A stretch of 64,000 bases of DNA, taken from the NCBI RefSeq assembly GCF_023702225.1, contig NZ_JAMQCO010000002.1, positions 310,001 through 374,000 on the forward strand, in the 5' to 3' direction. This document shows, in pieces, positions 1-9,050 of the stretch. The stretch's first letter is position 1; the number at the start of each line of letters is the position of its first letter. The notes under the pieces are model-generated. The model was not told the DNA's origin. It was given only the letters and a program-made list of their open reading frames with translations, and did not search any database. The position numbers were made by a program, and so were the translations under genes. This stretch comes from Aureimonas altamirensis. GTDB taxonomy: Bacteria; Pseudomonadota; Alphaproteobacteria; Rhizobiales; Rhizobiaceae.

Positions 1-1518
1 CGACGTGGGCAGCGCCATGCCGCCCTGGTCGGGAAAGGACTGGGCCAGATAGCGCGTCACCGCGAAGACCGCCGAAAGGCCCCACCCCATGAGATGCAGG
101 AAAGGCGCGTCGAGCCCCAGGGGCATTGCGAGGGCCGCGGCCAGCGCCGCCGGCATGACCCAGAAGCTGAACAGGGGCATGGTCGCCACGTTGGCGAGGA
201 TGCCGTAGGGCGCCAGCCGCTGGAAATGATAAAGGCCGTAGGGCGCAGTCGCGGCCCCGGCCACCGCGGATGCGATGCAGGCGACCGCCAGCCACGCGAC
301 CGGGCGCAGGCCCTGCCCTTCTCCGGGCGGCGTCTGCCACCGCCGCGTCAGGGCGGCGGCGAGGCCCACAAGCGCGGCGGTTGCGGCAAAGGACATCTGG
401 AAACTGGCCGTCAACGCTGCATGCGGCGCGATCGCCAGCACGGCCATGGCCGCAAGGGTGACGTTGCGTAGCGTCAACGCCGGCCTCTCGACGAGGACGG
501 CCACCAGCATGATGGCGATCATGATGTAGGAGCGTTCCGTCGCGACGTTCGGACCGGCGATCGCCATGTAGGCGGTGGTTGCCATGAGGGCCGCGACGGC
601 CCCCGCCTTGCGCGTCGAGATCGGCAGAAGGTGCGCCGGCAGCAGAACGAGCAGGCTGCGCACGGCACCCATGACGAAGCCCGCCACAAGCACCATGTGG
701 AAACCCGAAATGGACAGGACATGCGATAGCCCGGTAACGCGGAAGATCTCGTCGATGTCCTCGGGGATGCCTGTCCGCTCGCCCGATATCAGCGCGGCAG
801 CCACCGCCCCCTCCGCCCCCGGCAGGACCGCCCTGATCCGGCCGGACATGGCGACGCGCAGGCCGACGAGCCATTCGGCAAAACGCTCGGAGGTCGCCGA
901 TGGCGTCTCATCCAAAACGGGCTCCGGCGCGCCCAGCGAGAAGCCGTAGGCGCCGACACCATCGAAATAGGCGCCGAAGGCGAAATCGTATCCATCCGGC
1001 CAGGCCGGCCCGCTGGGCGGCCCAAGGCGCACGAGGCCGCTGTAGATGCCGCCGATCGGAATGGGTTCGTGACGGCTGGAGACGGCGATGCGCACTTGCC
1101 GGGGCGGTCGCGACAATACCGGCCTTTCCGTTGCGCTCACCGCCACGACGTAACGCATCTTGCCGTTCTCGTCGGCTTCCCGCATGGCGACCCGCCCCGT
1201 GACATGGACGGTGGCGCTGCCGGACAGGATCGTGGTCTGCGTGCGCGCAAGCTCAACGTGGCAGAGAAGCTGGCCGAAGGCGAGCGTGCAGGCCAGCGCC
1301 AGCAGCGGGCGCAAGACCATGCGTGCCCGAGGCGAAGCCTTGTCGGCGGCATGCAGCGCCGCCAGGGAGGCCATGATCATGGCGATGCAGCCCGGCACCG
1401 CGACCCGCAGGCCGACGGCATAGAAGAGCGCGACGGCGGCGACGACACCGGGTGGAACGAGATGGATGAAGCTGCGTGCCGATGCCTCGCGCTCGAATGC
1501 GGAACGCAGTCGACTCAT
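1..1518 (-). CDS. comEC: ComEC/Rec2 family DNA-uptake channel protein, 3' part beyond the left edge
   Basis: This frame stays open from the start codon to base 1, so the gene continues outside the window. The translated part has an N-terminal hydrophobic region (DUF4131-like), then the ComEC Competence domain with the hallmark stretch ALISGERTGIPEDID followed by LSHVLSISGFHM, and several membrane helices. ComEC forms the inner-membrane channel for single-stranded DNA during transformation. The usual C-terminal metallo-beta-lactamase-like domain would lie off the window. ATG at 1518-1516 follows a purine-rich GGGGACGG; an in-frame ATG at 1536-1534 is an alternative. It is divergent from gltX, with about 170 bp between, an arrangement common in Hyphomicrobiales. 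Confidence 0.9.
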   Translation of the reverse strand, partial: MSRLRSAFEREASARSFIHLVPPGVVAAVALFYAVGLRVAVPGCIAMIMASLAALHAADKASPRARMVLRPLLALACTLAFGQLLCHVELARTQTTILSGSATVHVTGRVAMREADENGKMRYVVAVSATERPVLSRPPRQVRIAVSSRHEPIPIGGIYSGLVRLGPPSGPAWPDGYDFAFGAYFDGVGAYGFSLGAPEPVLDETPSATSERFAEWLVGLRVAMSGRIRAVLPGAEGAVAAALISGERTGIPEDIDEIFRVTGLSHVLSISGFHMVLVAGFVMGAVRSLLVLLPAHLLPISTRKAGAVAALMATTAYMAIAGPNVATERSYIMIAIMLVAVLVERPALTLRNVTLAAMAVLAIAPHAALTASFQMSFAATAALVGLAAALTRRWQTPPGEGQGLRPVAWLAVACIASAVAGAATAPYGLYHFQRLAPYGILANVATMPLFSFWVMPAALAAALAMPLGLDAPFLHLMGWGLSAVFAVTRYLAQSFPDQGGMALPTS

Positions 1519-1688
1519 TCTCCGTACCGTCCCCATAACAGGCTGCTTGCCTGGCCTCCCTCCTATGATACACAGCGGCATGGACGGCACGGATTGCCGC
1601 AGCCCGATTTTGCCGCCAGGCGTGGCGTTATCCAAAGCTTGCGCCTTTTGAGCGCGCAAACCGGCCGGTAAAGACAACTGGAGTTTTC

Positions 1689-3107
1689 ATGACCGAGACC
1701 GTGGTCACCCGCTTCGCGCCCTCGCCCACCGGATACCTTCATATCGGCGGAGCCCGGACGGCGCTTTTCAACTGGCTCTATGCCCGCCATCACGGTGGCA
1801 AGATGCTGCTGCGCATCGAGGATACGGATCGCGAACGCTCCACCGATGCTGCGGTGACGGCCATCATCGACGGGTTGTCGTGGCTTGGCCTCGACGCGGA
1901 CGAACCGCCGATCTCGCAATTCGAGCGCGTCGCGCGCCATCGCGAGGTGGCGGAAGAAATGGTCCGCCGCGGCAATGCCTATTTCTGCTTTGCCACACCG
2001 CAGGAACTGGAAGAGATGCGTGAGACGGCCCGCGCGGAAAAGCGCCCGCCGCGCTATGACGGCCGATGGCGCGACCGCGACCCGTCGGAGGCCCCTGCCG
2101 ACGTGAAGCCGGTTATCCGGCTGCGCGCCCCGCTGGATGGCGAGACGCTGGTGCGCGACCGGGTGCAGGGCGACGTGCGCTTTCCCAACAAGGATCTGGA
2201 CGACCTCGTGCTGCTGCGATCCGACGGCACGCCCACCTATATGCTGGCCGTGGTGGTGGACGACCACGACATGGGCGTGACCCATATCATCCGGGGCGAC
2301 GACCACCTGACGAACGCCGCGCGGCAGACGCTGATCTTCCAGGCGATGGGCTGGGACGTTCCGGTCATGGCGCATATACCGCTGATTCACGGCGCGGACG
2401 GCGCCAAGCTGTCGAAGCGCCATGGCGCCCTGGGCGTCGAGGCCTATCGCGAGCTGGGTTATCTGCCCGTCGGACTGAAGAACTATCTGGTGCGACTGGG
2501 CTGGAGCCATGGCGACGACGAGATCATGTCGATCGAGGACATGATCCGATGGTTCGATATAGAAGACGTGAACAAGGGGGCCGCACGCTTCGATTTCGCC
2601 AAGCTCGAAGCCGTCAACGGCTATTGGATGCGCCACAGCGACGACGCCGACCTGGCCCGCACCCTGATGGCCGAGCGCGACCATCTGCCGAACGGCTCCA
2701 TCCTGCGGCAAAGGGACGATGCCGAGACGCTCGATCTTCTGACGCGCGCCATGCCCGGCCTGAAGGAGCGCGCCAAGACGCTGGTCGAGCTTGCGGACAG
2801 CGCATCCTACCTGTTCGCTGCCCGCCCCCTGCCCCTGGAGGACAAGGCTGCCGAAACCTTGGGCAATGGCGGGCGCGAGATCGTCGCCGGCCTTTTGCCG
2901 GCGCTTTCCGGCGTATCGGAGTGGACGGTGGCCCGCCTCGAGGCCGTCGTGCGCGAGCATGCGGAGAAGGAAGGCCTCAAGCTCGGCAAGGTGGCGCAGC
3001 CGCTGCGCGCCGCGCTGACGGGTCGCACCACATCCCCGGGCGTCTTCGACGTTCTGGAGGTGCTGGGCCGCGAGGAGTCTCTCGCGCGCCTGGCAGACCA
3101 ATCGTGA
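1689..3107 (+). CDS. gltX: Glutamate--tRNA ligase
   Basis: Class I aminoacyl-tRNA synthetase that charges tRNA-Glu in the cytoplasm. In many alphaproteobacteria a GltX also charges tRNA-Gln for later amidation. The 472-residue protein has the family's usual length. The N-terminal Rossmann part carries [11 protein letters not shown] (residues 11-21), the HIGH-equivalent signature. The KMSKS-equivalent KLSKR is at residues 240-244. The C-terminal helical anticodon-binding part ends with LARLADQS. It starts at ATG after a GGAG (ACTGGAGTTTTC). It is divergent from comEC and is followed, 180 bp downstream, by gltA on the same strand. Confidence 0.97.
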   Translation: MTETVVTRFAPSPTGYLHIGGARTALFNWLYARHHGGKMLLRIEDTDRERSTDAAVTAIIDGLSWLGLDADEPPISQFERVARHREVAEEMVRRGNAYFCFATPQELEEMRETARAEKRPPRYDGRWRDRDPSEAPADVKPVIRLRAPLDGETLVRDRVQGDVRFPNKDLDDLVLLRSDGTPTYMLAVVVDDHDMGVTHIIRGDDHLTNAARQTLIFQAMGWDVPVMAHIPLIHGADGAKLSKRHGALGVEAYRELGYLPVGLKNYLVRLGWSHGDDEIMSIEDMIRWFDIEDVNKGAARFDFAKLEAVNGYWMRHSDDADLARTLMAERDHLPNGSILRQRDDAETLDLLTRAMPGLKERAKTLVELADSASYLFAARPLPLEDKAAETLGNGGREIVAGLLPALSGVSEWTVARLEAVVREHAEKEGLKLGKVAQPLRAALTGRTTSPGVFDVLEVLGREESLARLADQS

Positions 3108-3180
3108 ATGGGGGCGATTACATCTTTTGATTGGCAGTGCGGCATAAATCGCTGCTTTGCAGAAAAAAGTAAGTGCCGAA

Positions 3181-3207
3181 AACTTGTTCGCAGGGCGCGG
3201 ACAAGTT
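3181..3207. promoter_or_regulatory. Inverted repeat upstream of gltA (operator-like)
   Basis: AACTTGT (3181-3187) and ACAAGTT (3201-3207) are perfect reverse complements separated by 13 bases, and pairing continues inward with a G:T and a C:G. It lies about 80 bp before the gltA start and 74 bp after the gltX stop. There is no following T-run, so it looks more like a binding site or leader hairpin than a terminator. The binding factor is unknown. Confidence 0.35.
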
Positions 3208-3287
3208 AGGCATGAGCTCCGAAATCGACCTATGCGCCGCCGGCCAACGCGTCAGCGATCCGGCGGCTTTCGAAGAAGGGAACGCGC

Positions 3288-4577
3288 ATGAGTGAAGCCG
3301 CGAAGCTTTCGCTGGACGGAAAGGAAGCCAGTTTCGGCGTCCGCCACGGCACCATCGGCCCCGATGTCGTGGACATCGGTTCTCTCTACAAGGAAACCGG
3401 CGCGTTCACCTACGATCCGGGCTTTACCTCGACGGCCTCCTGCGAGTCGAAGATCACCTTCATCGACGGCGATGAGGGCATCCTTCTGCACCGGGGCTAT
3501 CCCATCGAGCAGTTGGCCGAGGAAGGCGACTTCCTCGAAGTGTGCTACCTGCTCCTCTACGGCGAACTGCCGACCGCCCAGGAAAAGGAAGACTTCACCT
3601 ACCGCGTCACGCGCCACACGATGGTGCACGAGCAGATGACGAAGTTCTTTTCCGGCTTCCGGCGCGACGCGCACCCGATGGCCGTCATGGTGGGTTCGGT
3701 CGGCGCCCTGTCGGCCTTCTACCACGACTCCACGGACATAACGGATCCGCATCAGCGCATGGTGGCTTCCATCCGCATGGTCGCCAAGATCCCGACTCTC
3801 GCGGCGATGGCCTACAAGTACCATATCGGCCAGCCCTTCGTGTATCCGCGCAACGACCTGTCCTACGCAGAGAACTTCCTGCATATGTGCTTCGCCGTCC
3901 CGTGCGAGCCGTACAAGATAAACCCGGTTCTTGCCCGCGCGATGGACCGCATCTTCATTCTGCACGCCGACCACGAGCAGAACGCCTCCACCTCCACGGT
4001 GCGGCTGGCCGGTTCGTCCGGAGCAAACCCCTTCGCCTGCATCGCCGCCGGCGTCGCATGCCTGTGGGGCCCGGCGCACGGCGGCGCCAACGAAGCGGCG
4101 CTCAACATGCTGTCGGAGATCGGTAGCAAGGACCGCATCCCCGAGTTCGTCGCACGCGCCAAGGACAAGAACGATCCGTTCCGCCTGATGGGCTTCGGCC
4201 ACCGCGTGTACAAGAACTACGATCCGCGCGCCAAGATCATGCAGAAGACCTGCCACGAGGTGCTGGACGAGCTCGGCCTGAAGGACGACCCGCTTCTCGA
4301 AGTGGCGATGGAGCTGGAGCACATCGCCCTGAACGACGAGTACTTCATCGAGAAGAAGCTTTATCCGAACGTCGATTTCTATTCGGGTATCACGCTGAAG
4401 GCTCTCGGCTTCCCCACCACGATGTTCACCGTACTGTTCGCCCTCGCGCGGACAGTCGGCTGGATCGCCCAGTGGAAGGAAATGATAGAAGACCCGCAGC
4501 AGCGCATCGGCCGCCCGCGCCAGCTTTATACGGGCTCGCCGCAGCGCGACTATCTGGCGCTCGACAAGCGCGGCTGA
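3288..4577 (+). CDS. gltA: Citrate synthase (type II)
   Basis: Condenses acetyl-CoA with oxaloacetate to citrate, the entry step of the TCA cycle. The 429-residue protein aligns in length and residue numbering with the hexameric type II enzymes of Gram-negative bacteria. Catalytic residues are visible as His264 in [10 protein letters not shown], His305 in [15 protein letters not shown] and Asp363 in NVDFYSGI. The start is ATG preceded by GAAGGGAACGCGC. It is probably transcribed alone: gltX lies 180 bp upstream and a strong bidirectional hairpin lies just downstream. Confidence 0.97.
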   Translation: MSEAAKLSLDGKEASFGVRHGTIGPDVVDIGSLYKETGAFTYDPGFTSTASCESKITFIDGDEGILLHRGYPIEQLAEEGDFLEVCYLLLYGELPTAQEKEDFTYRVTRHTMVHEQMTKFFSGFRRDAHPMAVMVGSVGALSAFYHDSTDITDPHQRMVASIRMVAKIPTLAAMAYKYHIGQPFVYPRNDLSYAENFLHMCFAVPCEPYKINPVLARAMDRIFILHADHEQNASTSTVRLAGSSGANPFACIAAGVACLWGPAHGGANEAALNMLSEIGSKDRIPEFVARAKDKNDPFRLMGFGHRVYKNYDPRAKIMQKTCHEVLDELGLKDDPLLEVAMELEHIALNDEYFIEKKLYPNVDFYSGITLKALGFPTTMFTVLFALARTVGWIAQWKEMIEDPQQRIGRPRQLYTGSPQRDYLALDKRG

Positions 4578-4596
4578 CCGCTTCGCAAAGACGAGG

Positions 4597-4630
4597 AAAA
4601 GGCGCGTTCCCTGCCGGGAGCGCGCCTTTT
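4597..4630. terminator. Bidirectional intrinsic terminator between gltA and lpxB
   Basis: A perfect 10-bp stem, AAAAGGCGCG (4597-4606) pairing with CGCGCCTTTT (4621-4630), has a 14-base loop. The A-run on one side and T-run on the other allow it to work on both strands. It sits exactly between the convergent gltA (stop 4577) and lpxB (stop 4642). Confidence 0.85.
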
Positions 4631-4641
4631 GCGTTAAGGGG

Positions 4642-5787
4642 TCAGTGTCCGGCGTGTTGCAGGATGATGGCTGCGGTGGCTTCGCCGGGACTTCGATCCA
4701 CGGTCATCAGGCGGTGGATTTCGGCGAAGCCTTCCATCTGGGCACGCCGCTCGCCCGTATCCTTCAGCAGCCGTTCCAACCGGCGGGCCAGGAGTTCCGG
4801 GCGGACGAATTCGTGGAAATGCTCGGCCACCAGCGGATGATCCAGGATGTAATTCGGCAGGACCGCTGTCCAGCCGGTGATGAGCCGGCGCAACTGGTAG
4901 GACAGCGGGTCCAACCGATAGGCGATCACCATCGGCGTTCCGGCCAGCGCCAGTTCCAGCGCAACGGTGCCCGAGGCAGCCAGCGCCGCATCCGCTTGCG
5001 CAAATGCATGCCACTTCGCCTCATCGCCCTCCAGCACTTCAGGCTTTTCCGGCCAGGAGGACAGCTTGTCCCGCACGAGGGAGGCGACCCGCGGCACGAC
5101 GGGCAACAGTCCGCGCAGTTCCGGCATCCGTGTCTTCAGGAGCGCGAATGTCGCGCCGAAATCGTCCATCAGGCGGCTTACCTCACCGCGCCGCGAACCG
5201 GGCAGGATCAGCAGCGCAGGCGGTTCACCGACGGGTTTCAAGACTCCGCCTCCCCGTTGCTTCCAGATGGCCTTCAGATGCGGCTCGCTCATGATCGGAT
5301 GGCCGACATAGCTGGCCGGCGGGCCGCCGGCCGCCGCGATATAGGCCGGTTCGAAGGGAAACAGGCACACCGTATGGTCCACCGCCGCGGCCAGTGCCTT
5401 GGCGCGCTCCGGCCTGTATGCCCAGATCGCCGGCGGCACGACATTGACGATCGGCAGGTCGGGCCGCGCCTTGCGCAAACGCGTCGCGACACGGTTGGTA
5501 AAGGTGAAACTGTCGATGGTCACGACGATATCGGGGCCTGCATCCAGAAGCCCGTCGACGGTCTGCGACAACCGTCGCATCAGTTGCGGCAGCCGCGCCA
5601 CGATCGCGCCGACGCCGATGATCGACAATTCCTCGATATCGAAGAAGCTGTGCAGCCCCTCGGCCCGCATGGCCGTTCCGCCCAGGCCCACAGGCTCTAT
5701 GGTTTCATTCAAGGTGCGCAAGCCGCGTATGATGTCCGCACCGATCCTGTCGGCGGAGTGCTCGCCCACAACGAAACCGACCTTCAT
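4642..5787 (-). CDS. lpxB: Lipid-A-disaccharide synthase
   Basis: GT-B glycosyltransferase (GT19) that joins lipid X and UDP-2,3-diacylglucosamine to make the lipid A disaccharide at the inner membrane. The 381-residue protein begins MKVGFVVGEHSADRIGAD, the family's GE-S-GD-like opening, and contains LILPGSRRGEV and the nucleotide-sugar-binding region ASGTVALELALAGTPMV. Its start overlaps the lpxI stop by 4 bases (5784-5787), so the two are translationally coupled. It is the last gene of the long lpx/bam operon and ends at the bidirectional terminator. Confidence 0.96.
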   Translation of the reverse strand: MKVGFVVGEHSADRIGADIIRGLRTLNETIEPVGLGGTAMRAEGLHSFFDIEELSIIGVGAIVARLPQLMRRLSQTVDGLLDAGPDIVVTIDSFTFTNRVATRLRKARPDLPIVNVVPPAIWAYRPERAKALAAAVDHTVCLFPFEPAYIAAAGGPPASYVGHPIMSEPHLKAIWKQRGGGVLKPVGEPPALLILPGSRRGEVSRLMDDFGATFALLKTRMPELRGLLPVVPRVASLVRDKLSSWPEKPEVLEGDEAKWHAFAQADAALAASGTVALELALAGTPMVIAYRLDPLSYQLRRLITGWTAVLPNYILDHPLVAEHFHEFVRPELLARRLERLLKDTGERRAQMEGFAEIHRLMTVDRSPGEATAAIILQHAGH

Positions 5788-6701
5788 GGACGCCTCCCCT
5801 CGGCAACGCCGACGACGAACAGGCCCTGGCGCGCCGCCGCCTGCGCAAGCGCGTCGATATCGATGACGAGCGACGCACCGGAAGAGACTCCGATACCGGA
5901 AAGGCCAGCCTCCGCCGCTTGCTGGATCGTCTCCACGCCGATGCTCGGCAGATCGAGCCGATGATCCTGCTGCGGCTTAACCGCCTTGAACAGGACCGTT
6001 CTCTCGGAGCGTCCGATGCGGCCTTGACGACGCAGGTCTGCCACCCGCTTCAGCATGTCACGCGTTCCTTCGATGCCTTCGAGCGCGATGACCCGCTCGG
6101 CCGAGGCAACCGCCGCCTGCCCGATATCGAGATGTCCCAGCGCCCGCGCCGCCTCCGCCGCCCGTGCGATGGCCCTGGCTTCCGGTTCATCCGGCGCATG
6201 GCCGGCAATGAGGCCTTCGGGCGCGATGAGGCGCGGCATGACCTCCTGCACCCCGTGCAATTCGAAACCCCGCCGCTCGAACGCGCGGGAAACGGCGCGC
6301 AGCATCGTATCGTCGCCTCCGCGCATGATGGAGAAGATTTCCGGAAGCAACCGCAAGGTCTGCAGCGACGGGATCATGGAACGGTAGTCGGGCCGCACGG
6401 ATATGGTGCCGCAGAAGACGATATGCCGCACACCCGCCTTGCGCAGGTAGGGGAAGATATCGCCCGTCTGGGACCATTTCAGCGGCCGGTTGCGATAGGC
6501 GGACCAATCCTCCCGCCAGCCGTCGCCCACGGGTACGACGACCGGCGTGAAACCGACGCCCTTCAACGTGTCCGCCACCATCTTCGGCAGGACGCCGCCG
6601 CCGGCGACAATGCCGAACGCCTCGCCCGGCGTGACGGGCACGATGCCCGCCGGCGCCGGCAAGGGCGCGGTCAAGCCGGCCGGGCCGACCGGGGGAAGCA
6701 T
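5784..6701 (-). CDS. lpxI: UDP-2,3-diacylglucosamine pyrophosphatase LpxI
   Basis: Hydrolyses UDP-2,3-diacylglucosamine to lipid X. This is the DUF1009/LpxI enzyme that replaces LpxH in most alphaproteobacteria. Family features include FGIVAGGGVLPKMVAD near the N-terminus, VFCGTISVRPDYRSMIP, LDIGQAAVASAERVIALEG, KAVKPQQDHRLDLPSIG and a C-terminal GLFVVGV. The open frame extends upstream inside lpxA as a shadow. I chose ATG 6701-6699, which overlaps the lpxA 3' end by 31 bases and gives 305 residues. A later GTG in front of PVTPGEAFGIV is possible and would bring it closer to the usual 270-290. Confidence 0.93.
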   Translation of the reverse strand: MLPPVGPAGLTAPLPAPAGIVPVTPGEAFGIVAGGGVLPKMVADTLKGVGFTPVVVPVGDGWREDWSAYRNRPLKWSQTGDIFPYLRKAGVRHIVFCGTISVRPDYRSMIPSLQTLRLLPEIFSIMRGGDDTMLRAVSRAFERRGFELHGVQEVMPRLIAPEGLIAGHAPDEPEARAIARAAEAARALGHLDIGQAAVASAERVIALEGIEGTRDMLKRVADLRRQGRIGRSERTVLFKAVKPQQDHRLDLPSIGVETIQQAAEAGLSGIGVSSGASLVIDIDALAQAAARQGLFVVGVAEGRRP

Positions 6702-7483
6702 AGCGCCCTGTCCCCGCCGGCCTTGATGAAGCCGAGCAGATCCTGGACAAGCGGGTCTTCCGGATACTCGGCCTCCACCTCTTCCATGTTTTCCTTGAAG
6801 GTCAGGTCGTCGGAAAACAGCATCCGATAGGCCTTGCGCACGTTGCGGATGGCTTCCCGGTTGAAGCCCGCGCGCTTCATCCCGATCACGTTGAGGCCGG
6901 CAAGATAGGCGCGGTTTCCGATGACCATGCCGAAGGGGATCACGTCGCCCTCCACGGCGGCGAGACCCCCGATATAGGCGTGATGACCGACCCGCGTGAA
7001 CTGGTGGATGGCCGAACCGCCGGCGAAGGTGGCATAGTCCCCGATGGTGCAGTGACCGGCCAGCATCACATTGTTGATGATGGTCACGTTGTTGCCGAGG
7101 ATACAATCGTGCGCCACATGCGCGCCGGTGAAGAAGGCGCAGTTGTCGCCGATGGTCGTTTCCGAGCGCCCTTGCACCGTACCGGGGTTCATGGTCACGC
7201 TTTCGCGGATCAGGCAGTTGGCCCCGATCACGAGACGTGTGTCCTCACCCCGATATTTCAGGTGCTGCGGCGCATGGCCGAGTGACGCGAAGGGATAGAT
7301 CTGCGCGTTGTCGCCGATACGCGTGTTGCCCGCCAGAACGACATGCGAATGAAGCCTGGAGTTTGCGCCCAGCACGACCCGCGGGCCGATATGGCAGAAC
7401 GGGCCGATCTCGCAACCGGCTCCGATGACGGCCCCGTCTTCGACGATGGCCGTAGGATGTCTGGTGTAATCTTGCGATGCCAT
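6671..7483 (-). CDS. lpxA: Acyl-ACP--UDP-N-acetylglucosamine O-acyltransferase
   Basis: First enzyme of lipid A synthesis; it transfers a 3-hydroxyacyl chain from ACP to the 3-OH of UDP-GlcNAc. The 270-residue protein is mostly left-handed beta-helix hexapeptide repeats (for example IGAGCEIGPFCHIGPRVVLG). It carries the catalytic-His segment GAHVAHDCILGNN and ends in the helical C-terminal acetyltransferase domain. It starts at ATG 7483-7481, nine bases after the fabZ stop, and overlaps the lpxI start. Confidence 0.97.
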   Translation of the reverse strand: MASQDYTRHPTAIVEDGAVIGAGCEIGPFCHIGPRVVLGANSRLHSHVVLAGNTRIGDNAQIYPFASLGHAPQHLKYRGEDTRLVIGANCLIRESVTMNPGTVQGRSETTIGDNCAFFTGAHVAHDCILGNNVTIINNVMLAGHCTIGDYATFAGGSAIHQFTRVGHHAYIGGLAAVEGDVIPFGMVIGNRAYLAGLNVIGMKRAGFNREAIRNVRKAYRMLFSDDLTFKENMEEVEAEYPEDPLVQDLLGFIKAGGDRALCFPRSARPA

Positions 7484-7491
7484 ACGGTTCC

Positions 7492-7956
7492 TCAGGCGGC
7501 CTCCGCCTGTGCGACCATGGCGCTGACGGTGGCCTCGGCAACCTTCACGCCGTCCACCTTGGCAACGCAGTCGAAGCGCCAGATGTTGCCGCGCTTCTTG
7601 ACCTGCGTCACATGATATTCAAGCCGGTCACCCGGCACCACGGGCTTGCGGAACTTCGCGTTGTCCACGGTCATCAGGTAGACGAGCGCCGGCATGCCTC
7701 CGAGGCCGCGGGTGCAGATGGCCCCGGCCGTCTGCGCCATGCCCTCGATGATCAGAACGCCCGGCATGACCGGATTGCCCGGGAAATGTCCCTGGAACTG
7801 GGGCTCGCTGGCGGTGACGTTCTTGATGCCGATGGCGCTTCTGTCGCCGTCGATCTCTATGATCCGGTCCACCAGAAGAAAAGGGTAGCGGTGGGGCAAC
7901 AGCGCCATGATCTCCATGACGTCCATCTTTTCCAGCACCGGCTTCTCTTCGCTCAT
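7492..7956 (-). CDS. fabZ: 3-hydroxyacyl-[ACP] dehydratase FabZ
   Basis: Hot-dog-fold dehydratase of type II fatty-acid synthesis, linking fatty-acid and lipid A synthesis. The 154-residue product contains [16 protein letters not shown] and the catalytic segment [18 protein letters not shown], with the catalytic His and Glu. The open frame extends upstream within lpxD, but ATG 7956-7954 is preceded by AGGAGGACAGGA and overlaps the lpxD stop as ATGA, so this start is well supported. Confidence 0.97.
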   Translation of the reverse strand: MSEEKPVLEKMDVMEIMALLPHRYPFLLVDRIIEIDGDRSAIGIKNVTASEPQFQGHFPGNPVMPGVLIIEGMAQTAGAICTRGLGGMPALVYLMTVDNAKFRKPVVPGDRLEYHVTQVKKRGNIWRFDCVAKVDGVKVAEATVSAMVAQAEAA

Positions 7957-9008
7957 TCCTGTCCTCCTGTCGTGCGCTTGGCGCGCGCCATGTCGCGGAG
8001 CCACGTCACCTCGCGCAGCCAGTCGCGTACCGGACGCGCGGGCGTGCCTCCCCAGCGCGCGCCGGGCGGCACGTCGCCCGCGACGGTGCTGACGGCAGCG
8101 ATCTGGGCGCCGTTGCCTACCGTCACATGCCCGTTGACGCCGGATTGCCCCCCAATAGCGACATTGTCGCCGATTGTCGCGCTTCCGGCTATGCCGACTT
8201 GCGACACGATGACGCAATTTCGGCCGATGCGGACATTGTGGGCGATCTGCACCTGGTTATCGATCTTGGTGTTCTCGCCGATGACGGTGTCGCGGACCGC
8301 GCCGCGATCCACCGTCGAGTTGGCGCCGATCTCTACATTGTCCTGAATGATGACGCGGCCGATCTGCACCTGCTTCAGGATACCTTCGCGGCCGATCGCG
8401 TAGCCGAAGCCGTCCTGGCCGATGCGCACGCCGGGATGCAGGATAACGCGGTTTCCCAGCAGCGCATGCTGCAGGCTGACGCCCGCGCCGATGGCGCAGT
8501 CGCGGCCGATCCGGCAGCCGCCCCCGATGGCGGCGCCGCCACCGACGACGGTACCGGAACCGATCTCGACTCCAGGGCCGACGACGGCGAACGGCTCGAC
8601 CGTCGTGCCGTTTTCTATCCGTGCGGTGGGATGGATGCTGGCCTGCGGGGATATGCCCCCTTCGCCGCCGAAGGCCAACGGCGTCATCGCAGCCGGAAAC
8701 AGTGCTGCCCCGACCTTAGCGAAAGCCGTCTGCGTATCGGCCACGACAAGGCGGGCGATGCCGGCAGGAACCAGCTTCGAATAGCGCTCGACGACGATGA
8801 TGGCGCCCGCGCGCGTCACCGCCAGCTCGTGCTCGTAGTTCGGATTGTCGAAAAAGCTGATATCCGTGGGGCCGGCCCGCTCCAGCGTCGCGATGCCGTC
8901 TATCGGCAATTCGCCCGACTCCGCCTGCTCCAGCATTCCACTACAAAGCGCCGCAAGCGAGCCGAGTGTCTTCGGCTCGCCGCGGCTGAAAAACGAGGTT
9001 TCGTTCAT
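7953..9008 (-). CDS. lpxD: UDP-3-O-(3-hydroxyacyl)glucosamine N-acyltransferase
   Basis: Third step of lipid A synthesis; it N-acylates UDP-3-O-acyl-glucosamine. The 351-residue protein has the LpxD N-terminal uridine-binding domain ([22 protein letters not shown]), then a long hexapeptide-repeat beta-helix ([19 protein letters not shown] onward). The active-site region is [15 protein letters not shown], with the catalytic His. The fabZ start overlaps its stop. It lies 42 bp downstream of bamA, an arrangement conserved across Gram-negative bacteria. Confidence 0.96.
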   Translation of the reverse strand: MNETSFFSRGEPKTLGSLAALCSGMLEQAESGELPIDGIATLERAGPTDISFFDNPNYEHELAVTRAGAIIVVERYSKLVPAGIARLVVADTQTAFAKVGAALFPAAMTPLAFGGEGGISPQASIHPTARIENGTTVEPFAVVGPGVEIGSGTVVGGGAAIGGGCRIGRDCAIGAGVSLQHALLGNRVILHPGVRIGQDGFGYAIGREGILKQVQIGRVIIQDNVEIGANSTVDRGAVRDTVIGENTKIDNQVQIAHNVRIGRNCVIVSQVGIAGSATIGDNVAIGGQSGVNGHVTVGNGAQIAAVSTVAGDVPPGARWGGTPARPVRDWLREVTWLRDMARAKRTTGGQE

Positions 9009-9050
9009 CGTTCCATTCCGGGCCGAGTTGGCTTTACCCGGCCCGTGGTA

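Noticed and set aside
1563-3101. Minus-strand open frame of about 512 codons opposite gltX
   Set aside because: Shadow of gltX, which is complete with both synthetase signatures.
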